A stretch of DNA of 6,677 bases from JAWLGJ01 sp041685145 (GCA_041685145.1 JAWLGJ010000079.1:1-6677), one strand, 5' to 3'; counted from the first letter of the stretch, positions 1 to 6,677 are shown. The notes: generated from the sequence alone by a model not told the origin. A program made the numbers and translations.

Positions 1-88
1 AGCGAGCGGAGCGAGCGCCCGGCGAGGGCACAAAGACTCACCGCCGTTGAGGCGGCGGCCAAGCGAGCGGAGCGAGCGCCCGGCGAGG
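1..88. repeat. Two-copy 27-base direct repeat, GC-rich
   Basis: Bases 1-27 and 62-88 are identical, both beginning AGCGAGCGGAGCGAGCG and ending CCCGGCGAGG. Each copy itself contains the octamer AGCGAGCG twice, nine bases apart. Copy 1 has one extra G before the following CA, so after that base the copies align again for two bases. The intervening segment contains a small stem (CCGCC at 41-45, GGCGG at 51-55, five-base loop). Copy 1 starts at the window edge, so the array may extend leftwards. It lies upstream of the first gene and has no obvious coding potential. It could be a dispersed intergenic repeat of this genome or the tail of a longer repeat cluster; its function is unknown. Confidence 0.75.
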
Positions 89-154
89 CAGTTCGACCCG
101 TGCAAACGGCCCTAGCTTCCTCCCCTGCCCGTGCTACCCTCGGCGGATCGTGCC

Positions 155-158
155 GGAG
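155..158 (+). promoter_or_regulatory. Ribosome binding site of the DUF354 gene
   Basis: GGAG lies nine bases before the ATG at 168. It decides the start, because the in-frame GTG at 150 lies upstream of this site and has no comparable purine block of its own. No convincing sigma-70 promoter was seen between the repeat and this site. Confidence 0.6.
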
Positions 159-167
159 CGACGAATC

Positions 168-1196
168 ATGCGTGTGCTGGTCGACGTGGTCCACCCCGCC
201 AACGTCCTGTTCTTCCTCAATCCCATCCGGATGATGCGGGAGAGGGGCGATGAGGTGCTGATCCTGTCGCGGCACAAGGACATCGCCTGCCGCCTGCTCG
301 ACGAATTCGGCCTGCCGCACACGCCGATCTCGCGGGCGGGGCGCGGGGTGCTCGGCCTGGCGCGGGAGTTGCCGCGCCGCGACCTGGCGCTGCTGCGCAA
401 GGCGCGCCGCTTCCGGCCCGACGTGATGGTGGGCTTCGGCGGCGTCGCCATCTCGCATGTCGGGGCGGTGCTGGGGGTGCCGTCGGTGAGCTTCTACGAC
501 ACCGAGGTCGCCACCCTCCAGAACCGGATCACCTGGCCGTTCATCCGCCATTTGTATGTGCCCGAGTGCTTCACCGGGCGCGTCCCCGCATCGCGCACCA
601 CGCGCTTTCGCGGCATCAAGGAACTGTCGTTCTTCCACCCCGACAACTTCACCCCCAGCCGCGAGCGGGCGGTGGCCGGCGGGCTCGACCCCGACGCCGA
701 CAATTTCTTCATCCGCGTCGTCGCGTGGCACGCCAATCACGACCTGGGCAAAAGCGGCTGGTCGGACGCGCTGCTGCGCGCCGTGGTGGACCTGCTGTCG
801 CGGCGGGGGCGGGTGCATCTGTCCAGCGAGAGGCCGCTGCCCCCCGACCTGGAGCCCTATCTCTATTCGGGCCCCATCACCGAGGTTCACCACCTGCTGG
901 CGCATTGCCGGTTGTATATCGGCGAAAGCGCCACCATGACCGCCGAGGCGGCGGTGCTGGGCCTGCCGGCGGTGTTTCTGGGCGACGACTTCCGCGGCTA
1001 TCTGGTCGAGTTGGAGCGGGAAAACCTGGCGGCACAGGTGCGTGCGGCGTCGGTTCCGGCGGTCACCGAGGCCCTGGAGGGGCTTCTGGCCGTGCCGGCG
1101 GAGGAATGGCGGGCGCGGCGCGACGCCTATGTGGCGGCGCGGCCCAATCTGGCCCGCTACATCGTCGAGGCTTTGGATCGCCATGCCGCCTGTTGA
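168..1196 (+). CDS. DUF354 family protein, predicted GT-B glycosyltransferase/epimerase-like
   Basis: The 342-residue protein carries the hallmarks of the DUF354 family (Pfam PF04007), whose members are predicted to have the two-domain GT-B fold shared with MurG and UDP-GlcNAc 2-epimerase. Seen in the sequence: the N-terminal strand and loop DVVHPANVLFF (residues 6-16); RPDVMVGFGG (83-92); FYDTEVATLQNR (109-120); GIKELSFFHPDNF (149-161); WHANHDLGKSG (187-197); and the C-terminal sugar-nucleotide-type motif HLLAHCRLYIGESATM (242-257), followed by AEAAVLGLPA (259-268). No signal peptide or membrane segment is visible, so it is probably cytoplasmic or membrane-associated. The family has no well-established biochemical activity that I know of, and donor and acceptor cannot be read from the sequence. 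It is the first gene of a three-gene unit, and its 3' end overlaps the sulfotransferase gene by 14 bases, which suggests it supplies a glycan that is later sulfated (inference). Family assignment is firm; the reaction is not. Confidence 0.9.
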   Translation: MRVLVDVVHPANVLFFLNPIRMMRERGDEVLILSRHKDIACRLLDEFGLPHTPISRAGRGVLGLARELPRRDLALLRKARRFRPDVMVGFGGVAISHVGAVLGVPSVSFYDTEVATLQNRITWPFIRHLYVPECFTGRVPASRTTRFRGIKELSFFHPDNFTPSRERAVAGGLDPDADNFFIRVVAWHANHDLGKSGWSDALLRAVVDLLSRRGRVHLSSERPLPPDLEPYLYSGPITEVHHLLAHCRLYIGESATMTAEAAVLGLPAVFLGDDFRGYLVELERENLAAQVRAASVPAVTEALEGLLAVPAEEWRARRDAYVAARPNLARYIVEALDRHAAC

Positions 1197-2115
1197 GAAT
1201 CCGGCCAAGGATCTGGTGTTCGTCGTCTCCGGCGGCCGCACGGGCACCAAGTTTTTCGGCACCGTGCTGGGCACGCTGATCGACGGCTGCTTCTCGGTCC
1301 ACGAGCCCGACATGGTCAACGGCGACCTGACGCCCCGGGGCCTCGTCGAACGCATCGGCCATTTCGGCTTTCACCACATGGTCACGGGGCGGCTGCTGGG
1401 CACGCGGGGGGTGCGCATCCTCTCCGACCGCTATTTGCGGGGCGGCATCGGTTTGGAGGACGCCGCCGCCACCATCCGCGCCTGGCGCGACCGCTACCAC
1501 GCCGCCATCGACCGGCCGCTGATCGTCGAAAGTTGCAGCCAGTGGTACGGGCTGCTGCCGCCGCTGCGCGCCGCCTGGCCCCAAGCCCGCGTCGTTGCCA
1601 TCGTCCGCGACCCGCGCGGATGGATTCAGTCCTCGCTCAACCACGGGCGGCGGCGCGGCTTCCGCGACCTGGTGGAATGGGTGGGGCAGAAGCGCATCTC
1701 GCCCGCCATGCTGGGCGACGACGAATGGGCGGGGCGCTGGCCGGCGATGAGCGCCTTTCAGCGCCTGTGCTGGGACTGGACGACCATCAACCGCCTGCTG
1801 GACGACTTCGTCGCCGGCGACGCCCACGCCCGCCTGTACCGCTTCGAGGATCTGTTCGACCCGGAGCGGCCCGAGGTGCGGCGCGACCTGCTGGATTTCG
1901 TCGCCGACCACGGGCGCTATCGCTGGCACGAGCCCGAGGCCGCCTTCCGCCGGCGCCTCAACGCCAGCCGCGGCGGCGTGCCCGACTGGACGCAGTGGCC
2001 GCCCGCGGAAGTCCGCTTCCTTCACGAGGTCTGCGGACCGCAGATGGAACGCTACGGCTACGGCACCGAGCCCGAATGGCGTCGGATGCTGGCGCCGGAA
2101 ACCGCGGGGGCGTGA
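1183..2115 (+). CDS. Sulfotransferase family protein (PAPS-dependent type)
   Basis: This 310-residue protein is expected to transfer sulfate from PAPS to a hydroxyl or amine of an acceptor. Near the N-terminus LVFVVSGGRTGTKFFG (residues 11-26) is a strand plus P-loop-like 5'-phosphosulfate binding loop, followed by HEPD (40-43). The second classic motif, RVVAIVRDPRGWIQSSLNH (136-154), binds the 3'-phosphate of PAPS, with R142 and S150 as likely contacts. YRFEDLF (219-225) matches the usual strand after the helical region. There is no signal peptide, so it is likely cytosolic or peripheral. The ATG at 1183 is chosen because it is just upstream of the first beta strand and gives a 14-base overlap with the preceding gene; only a weak GAGG or GGA lies upstream, consistent with translational coupling. 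The membrane-protein gene starts inside its stop codon. The acceptor is unknown; its neighbours suggest a saccharide or lipid-linked sugar rather than a small metabolite (inference). Confidence 0.88.
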   Translation: MPPVENPAKDLVFVVSGGRTGTKFFGTVLGTLIDGCFSVHEPDMVNGDLTPRGLVERIGHFGFHHMVTGRLLGTRGVRILSDRYLRGGIGLEDAAATIRAWRDRYHAAIDRPLIVESCSQWYGLLPPLRAAWPQARVVAIVRDPRGWIQSSLNHGRRRGFRDLVEWVGQKRISPAMLGDDEWAGRWPAMSAFQRLCWDWTTINRLLDDFVAGDAHARLYRFEDLFDPERPEVRRDLLDFVADHGRYRWHEPEAAFRRRLNASRGGVPDWTQWPPAEVRFLHEVCGPQMERYGYGTEPEWRRMLAPETAGA

Positions 2116-2999
2116 GCGCCGTGCGCGGCGAGACGTCACCCCCCTCCCCGCTCGACCGCCGCGCCGCGCAGGCGGTGGCGGCGGCGCGGGCGTGGGGGCG
2201 CCGCCACAGCCGCGTCATCCTTGCCGTCGCCGCCGCCGCCTTCGTCGTCGGCATGGCCCTATCAGTGCGCCAATTGGGGCTGGACCGCGAATCGGTGCGG
2301 CTGGGGCCGCTGTTGCTGGCGCTGGCGCTGGGGGGGCCGGCGTCGGTGGCGGCGAAGGCGCTGGAGCTTCAGCTTTGCGCGCGGGCGGTGGCGCGGCGTG
2401 TCGGTTTCGTCGATGCCGTCGTCGTCACCTCGGCGGCGACGGTGGCCAATCTGCTGCCGGTGCCGGCCTCGCTCGCCGTGCGCGGCGGCGCCTTGGTCAA
2501 CGCCGGGGCGGGCCTGCGCGAGACCGGGGTGGTGCTGCTGCTCGCCGGGCTGATGTGGCTGGGCATGGCGATTGCCGTCACCGGCGCCGCCGCCGGCGGC
2601 CTCGCCGGGGGCGTGGCGGCGGCATTGGGGGGAGTGGCCGCGCTCGTCGTCGCGGCGATGATTGCGCGGCGCGGCGGCGCCGCCGTCGCCGGCGGCTTCG
2701 TGGCCGTGCGCGCCGCGCTTCTGGGGACGCTGATCCTGCGGCTGTGGCTGTGCTTCGCCGCCATCGGCGCCCCGCTTCCGGCCGCCGAGGCCGCCTATTA
2801 CGCCGTCGCCGGGGTGATCGGCAATCTGGCGATGATCGTGCCGGCGGGGCTGGGGGTGAGCGAGGGGGCGGCGGCGCTGATGGCCCAGGCGGCCGGAGGC
2901 TCCGCCGCCGCCGCCTTCCTCGCCCTGGGGCTCAACCGCCTGCTCGGCCTGCTGCTGTGCGGGGTGATCGCCACACTCGGCATGATAAGGCCCCGCTAG
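2112..2999 (+). CDS. Multi-pass membrane protein, LPG-synthase TM / UPF0104 (flippase-like) family
   Basis: This very Ala/Gly/Leu-rich 295-residue protein has about seven or eight hydrophobic segments, roughly at residues 34-52, 64-85, 101-121, 138-160, 163-184, 196-219, 228-248 and 266-290. A positively charged N-terminal tail (RR at 16-17 and 30-31) suggests that end is cytoplasmic. The spacing of segments, ATVANLLPVPASL (109-121) and the late IVPAGLGVSEGA (242-253) followed by LGLNRLLGLLLCG (272-284) resemble stand-alone members of Pfam PF03706, the membrane domain of lysyl-phosphatidylglycerol synthase. There is no aminoacyl-transferase domain, so it is not a full MprF. Such proteins often sit beside glycosyltransferase genes and are suspected of moving or binding lipid-linked substrates (family knowledge, not shown here). 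The GTG at 2112 overlaps the previous stop in a GTGA arrangement; a second in-frame GTG at 2121 is possible. Family assignment is moderate because the sequence is low in complexity. Confidence 0.72.
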   Translation: MSAVRGETSPPSPLDRRAAQAVAAARAWGRRHSRVILAVAAAAFVVGMALSVRQLGLDRESVRLGPLLLALALGGPASVAAKALELQLCARAVARRVGFVDAVVVTSAATVANLLPVPASLAVRGGALVNAGAGLRETGVVLLLAGLMWLGMAIAVTGAAAGGLAGGVAAALGGVAALVVAAMIARRGGAAVAGGFVAVRAALLGTLILRLWLCFAAIGAPLPAAEAAYYAVAGVIGNLAMIVPAGLGVSEGAAALMAQAAGGSAAAAFLALGLNRLLGLLLCGVIATLGMIRPR

Positions 3000-3008
3000 C
3001 CGAAGGGA

Positions 3009-6000
3009 TTAGGTTTCCACCACCTCGACCACGCCGGGCAGGCTGCGCAGGGCGCCGACGAGGCGGGGCGAGACCGCCAGCGAGCGGTCGATTTCGACCT
3101 CGACCTCGCGGTCCAGGCGGCGCGGGACGATGAAGACGCGGCCGCGCCCGCGCGCCTCGCCGGCGACCAGCTCCTTCAGCGCCGGCAGCGGGTCGGCGCG
3201 GTCGATGACGATCTTCACCCCCTTGGCGGCCTTGGCGGCGGCGGCGTCCAGGGACTGGACCTTCTGGCAGGTCAGGCGCATCTGGCCGTCCTCCTCGCGG
3301 GCGTCGACGGTCAGCAGCAGCGGCTGGTTGGCCTCCAGCAGGTCGCGCGCCTGGGCCAGCACCTCCGAGAACAGCATCACCTCGTAGATGCCGGAGGTGT
3401 CGGACAGCGCCACGAAGGCGAAGCGGTTGCCGCGGGCGTTGGTGCGCTCCTTTCGGGCGAGCACGGTGCCGGCCATCTTCACCCGCCCCGTGGAGACCTG
3501 GCGCAAATAGGCCGGAAGCTGCGCCGCCGTCTGCACCCCCAGGCGCTTCAGCGTCGTCTCATAGGCGTCCAGCGGATGCGCCGAGAGGTAGAAGCCCACC
3601 GCGTCGAACTCCTGCCCCAGGCGGTCGGCCGGCGGCCAGTCGGCCAGGCGCGGCAGTTCCAGCCCCACTCCGGCGCCGTCGCCGAACAGGTTGACCTGAT
3701 TGCTGGCGCGGTCCTCGGCGGCGGCGGCGGCGGCGCGCAGCACGGTGTCGATGCCCTCGAACAGGCGGCGGCGATTGCCTTCGATGGCGTCGAAGGCGCC
3801 GGCCTTGACCAGGTTCTCCAGTTGCCGGCGGTTGACCTGCTTGACATCGAGGCGGTCGGCGAAGTCGGCGATGCTCGCGAAGGGGCCGTTGGCCTCGCGT
3901 TCCGTCACCAGGGCCTGCATGGCGGCCTCGCCGACATTCTTCAGCGCCGCCAGGGCGTAACGGATGGCCTCGCCCTCGACGGTGAACTCGGCGCGCGAGC
4001 GGTTGACGTCCGGCGGCAGCAGGTCGATCCCCAGGCGGTTCAGCTCCTGGCGGAAGACGCCGAGCTTGTCGGTGTTGTGCAGATCCAGGGTCATCGACGC
4101 CGCCAGGAAGGCGACGGGGTAATTGGCCTTCAGCCAGGCGGTCTGATAGGCCACCAAGGCATAGGCGGCGGCGTGCGACTTGTTGAAGCCGTAGGAGGCG
4201 AATTTCTGCACCTGGTCGAAAATCTCGGCCGCCTTGGCGGCCTCGACGCCGCGTTCGGCGGCACCGTCGACGAAGACCTGGCGCTGCTGCTCCATCTCCG
4301 CCTGGATTTTCTTGCCCATCGCCCGGCGCAGCAGGTCGGCGCCGCCGAGGCTGTAGCCCGACAGCTCCTGGGCGATCTGCATCACCTGCTCCTGATAGAT
4401 CATGATCCCGAAGGTTTCCTTCAGGATCGGCTCCAGCTTGGGGTGCAGGTAGTCCGGTGGCTCGCTGCCGTGCTTGCGGGCGATGTAGGCGGGGATGTTG
4501 TCCATCGGGCCGGGGCGGTAAAGCGCCACCACGGCGATGATGTCCTCGAATCGGTTGGGGCGCAGCTTGCGCAGTACGTCGCGCATCCCGGCGCTTTCCA
4601 ACTGGAACACCCCCACCGTGTCGCCCTTGGACAGAAGCTCGTAGGTGGGGGCGTCGTCCAGCGGCAGGGCCGACAGGTCGAGGCGCGGACCGCCGTTCTC
4701 GGCCACCAGCCGCACCGCCGTCGCCAGCACCGTCAGCGTCTTCAGGCCCAGGAAGTCGAACTTCACCAGCCCCGCCGATTCCACCCATTTCATGTTGAAC
4801 TGCGTGACCGGCATGTCCGAGCGCGGGTCGCGGTACAGCGGCACCAGTTCGTCCAGCGGCCGGTCGCCGATGACGACGCCGGCGGCGTGGGTGGAGGCGT
4901 GGCGGTACAGGCCCTCCAGCTTGCGCGCCTGATCGATGAGATAGGCGACGCCCTCGTCGCGGTCGCGCTGCTCGCGCAGCATCGGCTCGGAGTCCAGCGC
5001 CTGACCCAGGGTCACGGGATTGGCGGGATTGTTGGGCACAAGCTTGCAGATGCGGTCGACCTGGCCGTAGGGCATTTGCAGCACGCGGCCGACGTCGCGC
5101 AGCACCGCGCGCGCCTGCAACTTCCCGAAGGTGATGATCTGCGCCACCTTGTCGTGGCCGTAGCGGTCCTGGACGTAGCGGATTACCTCCTCGCGCCGGT
5201 CCTGGCAGAAATCGACGTCGAAGTCGGGCATCGACACGCGCTCGGGATTCAGGAAGCGCTCGAACAGCAGCCCCCAGCGCAGCGGGTCGAGGTCGGTGAT
5301 CGACAACGCCCAGGCCACCACCGAGCCGGCGCCGGAGCCGCGCCCCGGCCCCACCGGAATCCCTTGCGCCTTCGCCCATTTGATGAAGTCGGAGACGATG
5401 AGGAAATAGCCGGGAAAGCCCATCTGCTCGATGATTCCCAGCTCATAGGCCAGGCGGTCGCGGTAGGGCGCGGCGGCGGCCTCGCGCGCCGCCGCGTCCA
5501 TGCCGTCCTCGAACAGATGCACCTCCAGGCGCCGCTCCAGGCCCTCGCGGGCCTGCCGGCGCAACTCCTCGACCTCGCCGTGCTCGGTGGCGAAGGGGGG
5601 CAGGATGGGCTTGACCTTTTCGACCATGAAGGCGCAGCGCCGCGCCACCACCAGGGTGTTGTCCACCGCCTCGGGCAGGTCGGCGAACAGCGCCCGCATC
5701 GCCTCGGCCGACTTGAAGTGATGCTCGGGCGTCAGGCGGCGGCGGTTTTCCTCGGCGACATAGGTGCCCTCGGCGATGCACAGCAGGGCGTCGTGGGCCT
5801 CGTACATCTCGGGCCCGGGAAAAAACGGCTCGTTGGTGGCCAGCAGCGGCAGGTCGTGTCGGTAGGCAAAATCCAACAGCCCCGGCTCGACGCGCTCCTC
5901 GACCTCCAGGCCGTGGCGCTGAAGCTCGACGTACAGACGGCCGGGGAAGGCATCGGCCAGCCGCAGCAGCAAGGCCTCGGCGGCGGCGTCCTGCCCCTCG

Positions 6001-6452
6001 GCCAGCCGCCGCCCCACCGGGCCGCCGGCGCCGCCGGTCAGCAGCAAAAGGCCCGCCGACCGCGCCGCCAGGTCGTCCACCGCCACCTGCGGCGCCTCGC
6101 CGGGCGCGGTTTCCAGATAGGACTTGCTGACCAGCTTCAGCAGGTTGCGGTAGCCGCCTTCGTCCTTGGCCAGCAGCACCACCGACTCGGGCTCCGGCCG
6201 GCGCGCCCCCGGCCGCGCCTCGGCGTCCTCGCGGCGCAGGCCGAGTTGCACGCCGATGATCGGCTGGATGCCCGCCTCGGCGCAGGCGGTGGAAAATTCC
6301 AGCGCGCCGAACAGATTGCCGGTGTCGGCAATCGCCACCGCCGGCATCCGCTGCGCCTGGCACAGGGCCACCAGTTCCTTGACGCGGATGGCGCCTTCGG
6401 ACAGCGAATAGGCGGTGTGGACGCGCAGGTGAATGAAATCGGCGTGAGGCAT
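3009..6452 (-). CDS. dnaE: DNA polymerase III subunit alpha (replicative DnaE)
   Basis: This is the catalytic alpha subunit of the replicative polymerase, which extends DNA 5'-3' within the Pol III core and is held on the template by the beta clamp. It is complete at 1147 residues (E. coli has 1160). Domains in order: N-terminal PHP domain beginning HLRVHTAYS (8-16); polymerase core with GPGRGSGAGS (368-377) and the catalytic carboxylates in PDFDVDF (409-415; D412 and D414) and KFDFLGLKTLT (564-574; D566); helix-hairpin-helix region around 825-890; internal clamp-binding motif QVNLF (919-923); OB-fold from about 991; and a C-terminal domain of the tau-contacting type. These features and the clamp motif mark it as DnaE1 rather than the error-prone ImuC/DnaE2. 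ATG at 6452 matches the family N-terminus; a TTG at 6470 would add six unconserved residues, and no good Shine-Dalgarno precedes the ATG. The gene is convergent with the membrane-protein gene. Confidence 0.97.
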   Translation of the reverse strand: MPHADFIHLRVHTAYSLSEGAIRVKELVALCQAQRMPAVAIADTGNLFGALEFSTACAEAGIQPIIGVQLGLRREDAEARPGARRPEPESVVLLAKDEGGYRNLLKLVSKSYLETAPGEAPQVAVDDLAARSAGLLLLTGGAGGPVGRRLAEGQDAAAEALLLRLADAFPGRLYVELQRHGLEVEERVEPGLLDFAYRHDLPLLATNEPFFPGPEMYEAHDALLCIAEGTYVAEENRRRLTPEHHFKSAEAMRALFADLPEAVDNTLVVARRCAFMVEKVKPILPPFATEHGEVEELRRQAREGLERRLEVHLFEDGMDAAAREAAAAPYRDRLAYELGIIEQMGFPGYFLIVSDFIKWAKAQGIPVGPGRGSGAGSVVAWALSITDLDPLRWGLLFERFLNPERVSMPDFDVDFCQDRREEVIRYVQDRYGHDKVAQIITFGKLQARAVLRDVGRVLQMPYGQVDRICKLVPNNPANPVTLGQALDSEPMLREQRDRDEGVAYLIDQARKLEGLYRHASTHAAGVVIGDRPLDELVPLYRDPRSDMPVTQFNMKWVESAGLVKFDFLGLKTLTVLATAVRLVAENGGPRLDLSALPLDDAPTYELLSKGDTVGVFQLESAGMRDVLRKLRPNRFEDIIAVVALYRPGPMDNIPAYIARKHGSEPPDYLHPKLEPILKETFGIMIYQEQVMQIAQELSGYSLGGADLLRRAMGKKIQAEMEQQRQVFVDGAAERGVEAAKAAEIFDQVQKFASYGFNKSHAAAYALVAYQTAWLKANYPVAFLAASMTLDLHNTDKLGVFRQELNRLGIDLLPPDVNRSRAEFTVEGEAIRYALAALKNVGEAAMQALVTEREANGPFASIADFADRLDVKQVNRRQLENLVKAGAFDAIEGNRRRLFEGIDTVLRAAAAAAEDRASNQVNLFGDGAGVGLELPRLADWPPADRLGQEFDAVGFYLSAHPLDAYETTLKRLGVQTAAQLPAYLRQVSTGRVKMAGTVLARKERTNARGNRFAFVALSDTSGIYEVMLFSEVLAQARDLLEANQPLLLTVDAREEDGQMRLTCQKVQSLDAAAAKAAKGVKIVIDRADPLPALKELVAGEARGRGRVFIVPRRLDREVEVEIDRSLAVSPRLVGALRSLPGVVEVVET

Positions 6453-6498
6453 GGGGCGAGAATGGCACAAGCCCCCGCCGGAGTCATCGCAGCCGAGT

Positions 6499-6534
6499 CG
6501 CCGCCGTCGTCCGCGTCAAACGGCGACGGCGGCG
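6499..6534 (-). terminator. GC-rich hairpin between csbD-like gene and dnaE
   Basis: Bases 6499-6509 (CGCCGCCGTCG) and 6524-6534 (CGACGGCGGCG) form a perfect 11-bp stem. Three more pairs (6511-6513 with 6521-6523) extend it past a one-base bulge, closing a seven-base loop. On the minus strand it begins 16 bases after the stop codon of the csbD-like gene, the usual place for a terminator. Neither strand has a T-run after the stem, so it is not a canonical intrinsic terminator. It could act as an unconventional terminator, an mRNA 3' stabiliser, or be a chance structure in GC-rich DNA. Confidence 0.4.
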
Positions 6535-6550
6535 GGCGTCGCCGCGGCGG

Positions 6551-6677
6551 CTATTGTAGGCGCTGCTCCCAGTCCTTCACCTGGCGCTCGGCCTCTTCGC
6601 GGCCGACGCCGTAACGCTCCTGGATGGTGCCCACCAGGCGGTCGCGGCGGCCGTCCAGGCGATCGAGTTCGTCGTCG
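6551..6677 (-). CDS. CsbD family stress protein, C-terminal part (5' end beyond window)
   Basis: Reading the minus strand from the right edge gives 41 residues and a TAG stop. They carry the characteristic C-terminal half of CsbD-like proteins: DRLVGTIQERYG, then EEAERQVKDWEQ, with the alternating charged, helix-forming character of the family. CsbD proteins are small (about 60-70 residues), soluble and induced in the general stress response; their molecular job is not established. The missing 5' part should add roughly 20-30 residues including the usual N-terminal W.Q.KG-type segment. dnaE follows on the same strand after 98 bases with a hairpin in between, so co-transcription is uncertain. 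It is too short to be called by a length-limited ORF search, but the motif match is clear. Confidence 0.9.
   Translation of the reverse strand, partial: DDELDRLDGRRDRLVGTIQERYGVGREEAERQVKDWEQRLQ

Noticed and set aside
1..88. CRISPR array suggested by 27-base repeats with a 34-base gap
   Set aside because: Only two copies are visible, the repeat is itself internally duplicated and unlike known CRISPR repeats, and no cas gene is nearby. Only a longer series to the left of the window could revive it.
91..140. Sigma-70 promoter for the plus-strand module (TTCGAC/TAGCTT, or TGCTACCCT as extended -10)
   Set aside because: Spacing is 15 bases for the first pair, and the second has no matching -35; both are too weak to report.
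150..167. GTG at 150 as the start of the DUF354 gene
   Set aside because: The Shine-Dalgarno GGAG at 155-158 lies downstream of it and fits the ATG at 168, and the family N-terminus begins with MRVLVD-like residues.
1063..2139. 358-codon open frame on the minus strand opposite the sulfotransferase gene
   Set aside because: Low-complexity Ala/Pro/Arg translation opposite a gene with clear PAPS-binding motifs; a GC-driven shadow frame.
2192..3133. 313-codon plus-strand frame overlapping the membrane-protein gene
   Set aside because: Its translation is almost entirely Arg/Gly/Ala, and it runs past the convergent stop into dnaE; it is a frame-shifted reading of the real gene.
3009..6452. Error-prone polymerase ImuC/DnaE2 instead of replicative DnaE
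   Set aside because: The protein has the DnaE1-type N-terminus HLRVHTAYS, a perfect QVNLF clamp motif and a full C-terminal domain, and no imuA/imuB genes are adjacent.
6453..6470. TTG at 6470 as the dnaE start
   Set aside because: It adds six residues not seen at DnaE N-termini, and the only G-rich block upstream is one base from the TTG, too close to act as a Shine-Dalgarno.
6491..6519. TTGACG (minus strand, 6514-6519) as the -35 of a dnaE promoter
   Set aside because: The hexamer 17 bases downstream is TCGGCT, which does not resemble a -10, and the TTGACG lies in the hairpin loop region.
3576..6614. 1012-codon open frame on the plus strand opposite dnaE
   Set aside because: It is antisense to a clearly recognised dnaE. 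Its product is a Gly/His/Gln/Arg-rich string with no family motif, as expected when high GC removes stops from the opposite strand.

Overview
The window reads as chromosomal DNA from a very GC-rich bacterium, most likely an alphaproteobacterium (Rhodospirillales-like is my best guess). This rests on base composition, heavy use of G/C third positions, and a DnaE that keeps the proteobacterial replicative layout. Taxonomy is inferred from protein character only; no marker RNA gene is present.

Layout. Bases 1-167 are non-coding and hold two copies of a 27-base direct repeat 61 bases apart, then a plausible Shine-Dalgarno. From 168 to 2999 lies a tight plus-strand module of three genes with overlapping ends: a DUF354 protein (GT-B glycosyltransferase/epimerase-like), a PAPS-type sulfotransferase, and a multi-pass membrane protein resembling the stand-alone LPG-synthase transmembrane (UPF0104, flippase-like) family. 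Only nine bases separate its last stop from the stop of a convergent minus-strand gene. That gene, 3009-6452, is dnaE, the replicative DNA polymerase III alpha subunit, complete at 1147 residues. Upstream of dnaE on the same strand, after a 98-base gap containing an 11-bp hairpin, is the C-terminal end of a CsbD-family stress protein that runs off the right edge.

How the genes work together. The three plus-strand genes look like one translationally coupled unit that could make, sulfate and perhaps translocate a surface glycan or glycolipid. The acceptor and sugar are not visible, so this is inference. dnaE is housekeeping and unrelated to the module, and csbD is an independent general-stress gene. 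No mobile element, tRNA, rRNA or convincing CRISPR array was seen. The only candidate for an undescribed system is the glycosyltransferase-like/sulfotransferase/membrane-protein trio; the rest is ordinary.
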